Positions 35,423 through 45,628 of a stretch of 64,000 nucleotides of DNA are shown here, in pieces; position 1 is the first letter of the stretch; each line of letters begins with the position of its first letter. Below the pieces are notes generated by a model that saw only the letters and a list, made by a program, of their open reading frames with translations, was not told the origin of the DNA and did not search any database. The translations under genes and the position numbers were made by a program. This stretch comes from Brassica napus (taxonomy: Eukaryota; Streptophyta; Magnoliopsida; Brassicales; Brassicaceae): NCBI RefSeq assembly GCF_020379485.1, contig NC_063452.1:12689065-12753064 (forward strand). The letters are read 5' to 3'.

Positions 35423-35510
35423 AAAGTCAAACATGTCTATCCTGAAGATCAACCAAGAGCTTTTACATTTTCACTACAAGAAAACAGCGGCATACTGAGG
35501 GAAAAAATCA

Positions 35511-35555
35511 TCGGTATGTCGTCGGAATAACGCTATTCCGACGATATACCGACGA
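35511..35555. repeat. Near-perfect hairpin in the CACTA-B left end
   Basis: CGGTATGTCGTCGGAATA and its reverse complement (one mismatch) are separated by only four bases. It is probably two subterminal units in inverted orientation. Confidence 0.8.
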
Positions 35556-35879
35556 AAAAAGTCCTCGGAAATAACTCCTCATAAATTCATCTTTCCTCGG
35601 TAATCCCTCGGAAATTTCCGACGGAATTCCGAGGAAACCCTATTTCCTCGGAATTTCCAAGGACCACAAGTTCGTCGGAAATTCCTCGGAATATTCCGAG
35701 GAAGATGTCGTCGGAATATTCCGAGGGATAAACTTCTTCGGAGTATTTCCAAAATTAAAAAAAAAATTATAAATTTATTTTTTAAAATTGAAATTCGAAA
35801 ATATAAAATTAAAATTAAAATAGAAAACATATTTAAAATACAAAAAATAATAAAATAGTTTTTATAAATAAATAAAATG

Positions 35880-36410
35880 TTTTATAAATACAAAATTAGT
35901 TTTAATAAATATGAAATCATCTTTTTATAAATACAAAATAGTTTTTATAAATACAAAAAATAATAAAATAGTGTTTATAAATCAAAAAATGTTTTATAAA
36001 TACAAAATTAGTTTTATAAATATAAATATTTTTATAGATATGAAATCATCTTTTTATAAATACAAAATAGTTTTTATAAATACAAAAAATAATAAAATAG
36101 TGTTTATAAATCAAAAAAAATATTTTATAAATACAAAATTAATTTCAAAATATGAAATCATCTTTTATAAATCCAAAAAACGAATTTATATACAAAGAAC
36201 GAATTGTATATTTAAAAATAGTTTTTATAAATACAAAAATAAAAAATAGTGTTTATAAATCAAAAAAATGTTTTATAAATACAAAATTAGTTTTAATAAA
36301 TATAAATATTTTTATAAATATGAAATCATCTTTTATAAATCCAAAAATCGAATTTATATACAAAAAACGTTTTGTAAAATCGAATTTATATAGAAAAAAC
36401 GTTTTGTAAA
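35880..36410. repeat. AT-rich tandem array in CACTA-B
   Basis: A block starting TATGAAATCATCTTTT is repeated at about 35908, 36038, 36150 and 36319, with TTTATAAATACAAAA units filling the intervals. Open frames rich in Lys, Phe and Ile are a product of the composition. Confidence 0.8.
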
Positions 36411-37439
36411 TAAAAAAATAATGAACAATTTATAAAAAAAGTTCTAAATCAATTCAACACAACCAAATCACAATTCTAAACCTATTACACAACAAATCAC
36501 AATCCTACCCAATCACCCTAACAAAAATCTATCAAAAACCTTTTAAAATCATCAAATCTACTTAAAAACCTAACAAATAGGACCAAAGAGAGTGGGATAG
36601 GGTCCTTACATGATTTGTAAGAGAATGGAAAGGATTCGCCGGAGAGATCGTCGCGAGAGAAGGTTGAGAACGCCGGAAGGAGAGAGAGATCGCCGGAGAG
36701 GAAGAAGAGAGAAATGGGGAAGAAGATGCGTTTCGAGTTTATAAAACCTTGGGTCCGACGGATATTTTCCGTCGGAATTCCCTCAGTATTTTCAATTTCA
36801 ATTTTCGCGAAATATTTGGCGGCTTGTTTGCCCGGTTAAATGAAAATATTCCGAGGAAATTCCGACGGCCACTTAAATATCCGTCGGAATTTCCTCGGAA
36901 TATTTTCATTAATTCGAGGAAAAAGAATATCCTGTGCATGTATTTCTATTAATTTATATTGTTCCTCAGAATTTCCTCAGAATATTCCGAGGAAATACCG
37001 AGGAACTAGTGTTTGGGGTTTCAAAACATCAATTTTTTTTGCCGTATTTCATTTCTTATACAATTGTAATGCATATCATTGAGGATTCTTTGTATAGATG
37101 AGCATAAACCATGATATAACAAATTTCAAAACGAATTGTAAGTATTCCATTTACCGTTCATTAAAGTGTATAAGTGTTTCTCTTATGTTGTGGGGATTTC
37201 GTTCATACAATCGGAAAAGTGTTTATTATAGGGTAAGGAACAAATTTTTGACTTCATAATGAACGTAAGACACTTAATAAGGGTTATATAGGTGTTATTC
37301 AAACCGCAAAACGTTGTTTTCGGTTTAAAAACCCTATTTCCTCGGAATATTCTGAGGGAATTCCGAGGAAACCCTTTTCTTCCTCGGAATTCCGTCGAAA
37401 TATTCCGAGGAACTAGTGTTTGGGGTTTCAAAATGTCAA

Positions 37440-37945
37440 TTTTTTTTTAAACGGATCGATCGATGGATATATGTCCAAAAACGCATCGATCGATCACTAA
37501 GATGGACCAAAGCGTAACAATGTGATCGATCGATGAGATTATCCCATCGATCGATCGAGGATATCAAGTGTTCCTCGGAATATTCCGAGGAAATTCCGAG
37601 GAACTAGTGTTTGGGGTTTCAAAATCTCGAATGTTTTTTTATAAACGGATCGATCGATGGATTTATGTCCAAAACGCATCGATCGATCACTAAGATGGAC
37701 CAAAGCGTAACAATGTGATCGATCGATGAGATTATCCCATCGATCGATCGAGGATATCAAGTGTTCCTCGGAAATTCCGAGGAACTAGTGTTTGGAGTTT
37801 CAAAATCTCGAATGTTTTTTTATAAACGGATCGATCGATGGATTTATGTCCAAAAACGCGTCGATCGATCACTAAGATGGGCCAAAGCGTAACAATGTGA
37901 TCGATCGATGGGTATATGTCCAAAAACGCATCGATCGATCACTAG
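37440..37945. repeat. Tandem array of about 190-bp units with ATCGATCGAT palindromes
   Basis: Units starting ACGGATCGATCGATGGAT occur at about 37451, 37645 and 37826 (spacing about 194 and 181 bp), the last incomplete. Each complete unit has several GATCGATCGAT palindromes, a conserved ACTAAGATGGACCAAAGCG segment, a CCTCGGAA subterminal-type motif and a GAACTAGTGTTTGG phrase. It is non-coding. Confidence 0.85.
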
Positions 37946-38161
37946 TTCGTCCGAATTTCCTCGGAATTTTGTAAAATCCCTATAATATTTCCTCGGAATT
38001 CATCGGTTTTTTCCGAGGAACACATTTTTCCTCGGAATTTCCTCGGAATATTCTGACGGGTTGATATTTCCTCGGAATTCCGTCGGTATATTCCGAGGAA
38101 ATTCCGAGGATTTCATTTTCCGTCGGAATGTCCGTCAGAATACCGTTGTTTTCTTGTATAT

Positions 38162-38833
38162 ACACATCTGTAGTATACCCTTTGTTTCTTCAGGTAGTCA
38201 CTGTTTTTGATGTCCGTATCAGGCATAACGTTGTTAATGAAGATATTAGCTTCAAGACCATACTTGAGATTGAAAACATTTGCTAATGTTCTTTCTGTTA
38301 TGGCATGATACCTTCGAGTCTTTGTTTATGTACTTACTACAAACTTAAAATGTCCTCAAATGGTGTACGTGAAGCAATAGATTTTCAACATCATTTTAGT
38401 AGTACGAAACAAGAAGACAAAGAACCTCATCTAGATGCGTGATAAATTGACCAAGATTATAATCAGAATTAAAACCGTAACAAAAGCAGAGAAAACATAG
38501 AGAAGGGTTCGACTTCAAAGTTACTTTTCAGATACATTGGAAATTAAGAAAACTTAAGAGAGAGAGATGTACAAAAATCGAGCTCTGCTTCAATCAAAAT
38601 GAAAACTACTTCCAACGATCATGTTCATGCAAAAACTAATTCTAATCGTGATAGATGTCTTAAATTCCGATAAAGCTTGCACACCTCCCTCCATTCATCA
38701 ATCCCCAATCCCGAGTTCAAGACCTCAGATTACCTTCACTTTTGGATTTAGATTCATCTTCTTCCCCATTGTCTGATCCTTAAGAAACAAGGCAAAGGTA
38801 GACGTGGAATAAACACATGGTTTAACAGATCTC
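38162..38833. other. Intergenic, 3' side of the BTB/POZ gene
   Basis: No open gene is visible. The part next to 38833 is the likely 3' UTR of the BTB/POZ gene, since transcription runs toward lower coordinates. Nothing else is recognised. Confidence 0.5.
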
Positions 38834-40500
38834 TCAAGAGTTATCAGTGGCTGAAGCTATGTTTCTTAGCCGAGCAGGCTCCTCCTGACTCTGTTCTTTC
38901 CTTCTCCAGAACGCCCGTCTCCACCAAACTTCAAAGCCTCTCTGGATATTAGGACAGTCGTTCGAGTTCAAGAACCGATCAAACCACGCCAAGAAAAACT
39001 CTTGCTGCCAAGCAAGAGGAAGAGTGAGAATGGTATTGCTCAAACCATCCTCCACTAAATACCGATCCAGCCCTTTCGACGCCCTCTTCATCCACGCGAA
39101 ATCGTCATAGAAAGGTGTCAACCAGTTCCTCAGCAACAAACACCTCACTTCCTTCGGTGTCAGAATCTGCCCCTTTCCAATCCCAACAAAGATCCTCGCC
39201 GTCACTCTGCTAATCTCAAACCTGTGAACAACGGGAACCTTACCGTGCACGTCAGACAGCTCAGAGAGAGAAGCCCACATCACAAGAAAATCCTCTGCGA
39301 TCTGTCTATCGATCAAAATATCCAAAATCCAATGCAGGTTATCCGCTTGTCTCGCTATCTGATCTACATTCTCCAAATCAGACTCCGCCGCTTGTAGAAA
39401 CTGACGCTTAAGCTTATGCAAACAACCATCACAAGCCAGATACAGTGACTCTTTCCTAAGATCATTACCAGACGAGTTCTCTCTAAGCATTTTCGAAACA
39501 AGCGTCTTCATGTCACGCCTCGCCTTCTCGTCTTTCCCCTCGAGAACTATATGCAAAAGATTCAGAAGCACCTCATCGTTGCTGCCATTGTTCTGACTAG
39601 CTTCTACAGAGACCCTTCTCAAAACTTCTGTTGCTCCTACGTTCTCAAGGTGTAGCTCAGACAACAACGAAGCAATTCTATGTTCTTCATCTTCAGACCA
39701 CGGTGCTGCTTCCAAATACTCCAAACACGACAGCACTCCAGCATCAAACCCAATCGCTGCCGAAACCTGAACAGAAACAACAATCTGAGATTTCAAGATT
39801 CCAATCTTTCATTATAAAGTTTTTAACAAATAACCTTCAAGATACCAAGAACCCTAGACACGTCCTGCCTCATCATCTTCTTCCTTAGATCCCTACAGTA
39901 CATTAACATCAACGTCTCTATATAAACCTCCACGTCATCACAATCAGAGATCTCGACAATGTAGGGAGACGACGACGGCGCCATCTGCTGCTTGGACCAT
40001 CGATCAGACAACTTCACAGCGAAGAACCTACTGTGAGCTACGAGAATCTGCCTGTGCACGCACATCGTGATGCTAATCCCGTCTTTAGAGCTCAGAGTCA
40101 GCTTCACGTCGCTCGAAGCCGGGTCGTTGAACTGGTTCCCGGGGCTCCGAGTCATTAAAAGATTCGAAATCCGCTGCATTGCGAGCGCCTGCTTGTCCTG
40201 AGCCGAGATGACGAGATGGCTCCTGTTCGCGTTCGTCGTCCTCGACGAAGACGGAAGCGCGAGGTTCTGGATCTGAACCGGAGATCCGGCTTCGCTGGAC
40301 ATCATCTCGAATAGCGTCGGGCTCGCTCGGGACTTGTCGAGCATCGCCGGAGGAGGAGGAGGAGGAGACATCGGATTGAGAAGGCCCGCCGTTAAAGCGG
40401 AGTTGAACTTCGTGAAGCTCGAAGGGATTGATGAGTCTCGCGGCGAGCTGTAACCGTTCGCCGCCGTGGAAGTAGTCGTCGTCGTTGTAGAGAAGTCCAT
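38834..40500 (-). CDS. BTB/POZ domain-containing protein (At1g63850-type)
   Basis: The only intact-looking host gene. Exon 1 39835-40500 and exon 2 38834-39766 are joined in phase 0 across a 68-bp intron with GT/AG ends, giving 532 residues. The N-terminus is Ser/Thr/Pro-rich with a six-Pro run. A BTB/POZ fold follows at about residues 129-222 ([40 protein letters not shown]), then a helical C-terminal region ([35 protein letters not shown]) typical of this plant family. BTB proteins commonly serve as substrate adaptors for CUL3 ubiquitin ligases; the specific target is unknown. Start 40500 (MDFSTT) is chosen. An in-frame ATG at 40542 would add 14 residues from a repetitive GGGTC stretch and is less likely. 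Confidence 0.93.
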
Positions 40501-40519
40501 GACGGTTAGGATCGAAAAC

Positions 40520-40755
40520 CGGGTCGGGTCGGGTCGGGTCAAAATCTCAGGTTCAAACTAGAGAGAGACTGGCGATGGTATCACTGCGGAAGGAGCATAA
40601 AAGACTGAACCCGGGTCGGGTTTTCGGGTTAAACCTAATCGGGTCGGGTCAAAATCTCAGGCTCAAACGAGAGAGTGGCGATGCTCTATCACTGCAGAAG
40701 GAGGATAAAGACGAAAACCGGGTCGGGTTTTCGGTTAAACCGGGTTTTAACGGAC
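40520..40755. repeat. Imperfect tandem duplication upstream of the BTB/POZ gene
   Basis: A segment containing GGGTCGGGTCAAAATCTCAGG, then GGCGATG, ATCACTGC and CGGGTCGGGTTTTCGG, occurs twice, from about 40527 and from about 40642, with small indels. It lies directly 5' of the gene and probably covers the promoter or 5' UTR. Short GGGTC runs are repeated within each copy. Confidence 0.82.
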
Positions 40756-40760
40756 CCTGA

Positions 40761-43554
40761 CCGGAGATTTTGGAGGTAGTTGCTCGAGTCTCGTGAATGT
40801 AATTGACAGTGCCAGAAGTTAATAAATGCGCATCGCTTAGATTTTAGTGCTGATTTTTAGTTTACAATTATTATATTTACTTTCTGTGGTTTTTATCGAT
40901 GGGTTTATCGTCATCACTGTGGATATTATTGGCCTTTGGTAATAACAAAGATGCTCGTTTTTTCTCGAATTTATCATTATCCCGTTAAAATCTGAAATGT
41001 TTTATTATTGTTTTCTTAATTTGTTACTTTCTTAAAAGAAGAAAACGATGTAATTTATTGATAAAAACTCGAAAAGTAAATTGTTTTGCTTGTCGAGAAG
41101 CGATTAAATTTTTCAACGACATTTTGTTTGTAGTGTGGGCCAAAGCCCAAAGGACTCATGAGCCACGACACTGTGATGACGACTTTTATTTTGGAGGTTG
41201 CAAGGTACAATGTGTGGAGACCATCTCACTACACTATCATCAATCCTTTTTGTTTCATTCCATTTCAGTAGCCCTTTTCTTAGATTTAATCATATTTTAT
41301 GTTTACTAATCATTAGATATCGTTTGATTTAAAAAGTTTCTGGATCATTAACTATCAATGTATAAATCAAAGAAAGGGATGTAACACTAACATCTACAAT
41401 ATAGGGATAGTGATAACATTACAGTTTTTAACTCACATACGGATTTAACTTTCCTTATGGTTTTTCCGAAAATATGTTGTTCTGTTATAGTATACTCTGA
41501 TGTGTGATTCTGCTACATTTGATCATCTTGTAATCAATAGTTAAATAACTTGGTAGAAAATTTAATAACTTTAGAATATGGTTGTGACTTGTGAATGTAT
41601 TTGTATGAATTGTTTCTTGAATTGAGGCTTACGAATATTGATTTTAGACTTGTTATGGGTTCAGAAATTTGGATATTCATACCCTCGTAAGGCGAGTGTA
41701 ATCAAGCATTAAATCCCATATATTATGGTTGTATTGTATTCCTATGACTAGTGGGCTCTTCCAACATGTGACCCAATTTAATTATGTCAATAAGACATGC
41801 GCAGTATAAATTTATCTCAAAATTATTTAAAAAATATAGTATGGAAAATAAAATTTATATTATTAATCGAATTAATATTTTTGGTCTTTAAACAAAATTT
41901 TAAAAAAAAATTTATTAATTACATAATTTGTTTACTAATTAACTGATCCCTTTTAAAAATATTTTATGTCAAAATATTATTTATCGCATAAAAGCCTAAC
42001 ATTTGGGCCGAATAATCTCATACCTACTATTTGGTTATAATGAAATTATGTCAGCTCGGTTTTATATCATGATTTAACAATTTAAAAGTTAATTATAGTT
42101 ATGAGAAGTTTACGTTCACGTGCCAATCCTATATATCTTCGATATTTTTTCTTTTTTGTGTCATTTTGGTTATTGTTCGATATAAATATTGATTTTTGAG
42201 TTTATTCTCATTTCTTTCTTTTATTTTGGCCTGGGATTTAGAAAATGTTTAAGATTCAAAATTATTAAAGAGATACATACTTAGGTTAAGATATGCGTCT
42301 TGTGCAGATAAATATTTTATACTTATTACTTATAATATATTTTTCTGCATATTATGAAATAATATAATAATAATTATATATTAAATAACTAAGAAATCAG
42401 TTACTATTATGTAATAAATTGGCTTGCACATATAAATCAAATGACTGCTCGTGTTTATTCACAATCATTTTAGGATAAATAAATCAAAACAATCAATCTT
42501 ATATATCGTATATGATATATAATTAAATGTAAACGATATGAAGTATATATATATATATTAACATAAACACCTATTAAAATAAAATTATTTATTTATATGA
42601 TTTTATTATCGTTGTATCTTATTATAGAAAAAAATTAAACATTGATCACAAAAATTTATGTGAGATTTTTAACAGTTTTAGTAATTTATACTCGTTTTGA
42701 AAAATTCAAAATACAACATATACAAAAACAATAATTTTTAAATATATGATTAATATAATTGTGTAATTTATTCTAATAATAAATAATTAAACAAAAATGA
42801 TAGAAAGTATACAGATTATTAAATCTTCGTTATTTAAAATCATTAATTATTATATATATCATAATCATATTAAGTAATTCCGTAGGTTTTATTTAAGGAA
42901 ATAATATATAATAAATTTCAATTTGATAAATGAATGGTCCATAATAGACATACTATATAATATAACATTCTCTACCAATTTAATTTTGGACTAACAAAAT
43001 TCCCAATTGATTTTCAAGCCGCCATATAAACAAATTAACATTTTAATTACGTGACAACTCAGCATAATATTTTTTTAGTTAGTACAAACTACATGTTCTA
43101 AACTTTTTAAATGTTTCTCTATTAATATATGAGGGATGTTAAACCATTGATCATTAATTTTTAACATAATAATTTTAACAGTTTTAGTAATTTTGTCGCT
43201 TTTTAAAATTTAAAATATAATATATACGAAAAAAATTATATTTTATAGCTAATTTGATTGTTTAACTTATTTTAATAATATAAAATTAAACAAAAAATGT
43301 GGATGAGATATAAATTGTTATCAAATCTTTATTATTAGAATCATTAATTGTCATATATATATTAGTCATATTTGGTAATTCAGTAGTTTTTATGATTAGT
43401 TTAATGAAAAGTATAATATATACTTAATTAGATGAACATATTTTCTAAGGATTTTGAATTTCATTTTGGTGATGGCACGTGGCTATACTTAAAGGTTGTA
43501 ATGTTTCTCAATTAATATATAAGGGATAGGTGTATGTTCAGCTGAATTAATTAG
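40761..43554. other. Very AT-rich intergenic region
   Basis: About 2.8 kb with no supported gene. 41058-41309 has an open frame without a recognisable domain. Two diverged direct copies of one segment lie at about 42630-42900 and 43140-43400 (shared phrases AACAGTTTTAGTAATTT, CAAATCTT..TTATT and ATCATTAATT). They may be remnants of an AT-rich element such as a Helitron, but no terminus was identified. A short TA run is present near 42547-42560. Confidence 0.55.
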
Positions 43555-44144
43555 TTTTTTTTTTAAGAATATAAAATTTATACAAAAAAAAAATTACATC
43601 ATGTGTGGTATGGTTGTCATTGTTCTAGTATGAATAGAAATGGAAAAAAAGTTGAGCCTAAAGTAGTTTGCTAGGACTGTCGGGAAGCAAACCAAGCTAT
43701 CATAGCCTTATCAAAGCGGGTTCGTCTTCCTCGGATGAGTGACGGATCCTTTTCGAACCAGTTTGTGGATGAAACCAAAGATTATAGTCGCAGTCTGATG
43801 ATTTTTGCCATGTCTGCGTCCAATTCTCTCCCTCCATATCAAATGTACAGCTGCTTGAAACACATATCGTAACAGAAACATATGTGTCTTATCTCTTACT
43901 CCATTAACCAGAGTTTTCATAATTATGTCCCAAGAACATGAATAGCTTGTTCGAAGAATACTCCTGGAGAGATTACTCCATTTTTCTTCCGAGAAAGGGC
44001 AGCAGAAAAACAAATGTTCTAGCGTTTTAAGTGGATGGGAACAAAGTATGCATTTCGCGTCTGCCAGCGAATTCTATTTCAGAACACGATCACCAGTACA
44101 GCCAGCCTGTTATGCATCACTATCCAAGACAGCCAGACAGGACA
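43555..44144 (-). pseudogene. LINE-B 3' half: zf-RVT end of an ORF2 pseudogene
   Basis: On the minus strand, reading from 44144 downward: VMHNRLA, NSLADAKCILCSHPLKTLEHLFFCCPFSEEKW in consecutive frames, and then HLIWRERIGRRHGK, the conserved C-terminal LINE signature. A frameshift and a stop lie upstream of the zinc finger. A T-run at 43553-43564 on the plus strand would be its poly(A) tail. The upstream part continues beyond the Gypsy element at 60159. Confidence 0.85.
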
Positions 44145-45097
44145 TGTCACACCCATATCTCGCTTAACCGAAACGGCATGAATTCACATTGCCTTCATCA
44201 ATAAAAATACTTAAATAGGCCAACGCAAATCTCATTCCCAAGGATCGAATTCAAATGTTTTACAAAAACGTACTAAAACGAATATGAAACGCTTAAAATC
44301 AAATCACTAAGTCTTAAAATAAAATAACTTAAAGAAAACCAAACACCCGAAAACCAGCACCACACCGAGACGATCACTCCTGCACTTCCTCGAACTCACC
44401 TGAAAAAGAAAGGAGGGCTGAGTATTTCGACCAATACTCAGTGAGGAAAGCTCCAGGAGCCCCGAAATCAATCACCAACAATCATCACACAACATAGCAT
44501 AAGCATCTAACTTTAACATTCAGTAAATCAAAAGCAATCAACAAGAAACGAGGATAAACCCCGGCGGTGCCAACAATGAGACCACGCCACCTAAATCGGT
44601 ACCCGCGTTCCTCATGTTGTCGCGTGAGAACTTTCATGTTGCGTTGTCTCCACGACATCACGCTGTATCACGCCTTCACGCAATCAAGTTACCGACACCG
44701 GTTCACGCTTGATCCGCCACCATGTTCATACGTTCCACGTTGTCTCCACGACATAATGCTTCTACGTTACTTCATTTACAGGCACGCCGCATGCCCGCTC
44801 CGGCGATGAATCATGCCAACTCAAATGATTGCCACATAACCCAACAAGAAACGATGTAACGCCCGAGACATACATATATGTCATTCCACCACGTTACACC
44901 GGCACACATAGGCCTTAAAGCCTTTCTCTTACTCATTTACATCTCCCAATTATGAAGATATCATCCTCTTATAATAATAACCCCAATCAATACAATCATC
45001 ACATTCAATCCTCAAACATCATTCAACCATATTTTAACAACCTTAGCAATAGATCTATGTTTTTCACACATCAAGCATCAAGATATTTATATATATC
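44145..45097 (-). repeat. Gypsy 3' LTR, distal part before the CACTA-C insertion
   Basis: Closely matches 58584-59535 of the other LTR. It ends with ATC at 45095-45097, the left copy of the CACTA-C target duplication. Confidence 0.92.
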
Positions 45098-45420
45098 CAC
45101 TACAAGAAAAACGCGTTTTTATAGCGGACGAATAACGCTATCTAACGATAGGATAGCGGTTTGTTAAGCGTTGTATCATCGCCCGTCATAATAGGTCGAG
45201 GACATTAAATAGCGGTATTTCGTTGTGCTATCTTTTCTTCCGCTACGATAGCGCTTTTATTTCTGCAATTAAATATTATTTAATAGCGTCTTTTTACTGC
45301 TATTACTAATTTTATAAATAGCGTTTTCTGTTTGTTTTAGTTAATTCTACTATAGCAGTTACCAAAGTGCAATGTATATATGTACTACTATAGCAGTTTC
45401 ATTTGTGTTGTATATATAAT
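45098..45420. repeat. CACTA-C left terminal and subterminal repeats
   Basis: The terminal repeat is followed by many short TATAGCGG, ATAGCGTT and CTATAGCAGTT units in both orientations, the likely binding region for the second protein. Confidence 0.8.
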
Positions 45421-45628
45421 GTTAATATATTTATATATTTTAAATTTTAATTTTTATATATTTATATTTTTAAATTTACACAAATTCGTTTTCTGGGATT
45501 TTGAAACAAAACATCAACTTATATAAATAAACATAAATTTCATAGATTCAACTTAAACAGATTACATAGTTGTTCACACATCCTTAGAGATTACATTATA
45601 AGTTCACACTAAAGCAACATTGTAATCC

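Larger units (their letters stand above)
35472..38161. mobile_element. Non-autonomous CACTA derivative made of repeats (CACTA-B)
   Basis: The left end is CACTACAAGAAAACAGCGG at 35472. The right end reads GTTGTTTTCTTGTATAT up to about 38161, with the outermost bases changed from the expected GTAGTG. Both ends carry dense CCTCGGAATATTCCGAGG-type subterminal repeats closely like those of CACTA-1. The interior has an AT-rich tandem array, a short GC-richer block at 36590-36760 and an ATCGATCGAT array. No transposase is present. Flanks TTT and ACA do not form a duplication, so the right boundary is approximate. Confidence 0.78.

Noticed and set aside
35911..36409. Plus-strand Lys/Ile/Phe-rich frames
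   Set aside because: They are translations of an AT-rich tandem array without stop codons; no domain is visible.
37440..37945. CRISPR-like array
   Set aside because: Repeats are long, adjacent and imperfect with no unique spacers, and the context is a plant transposon.
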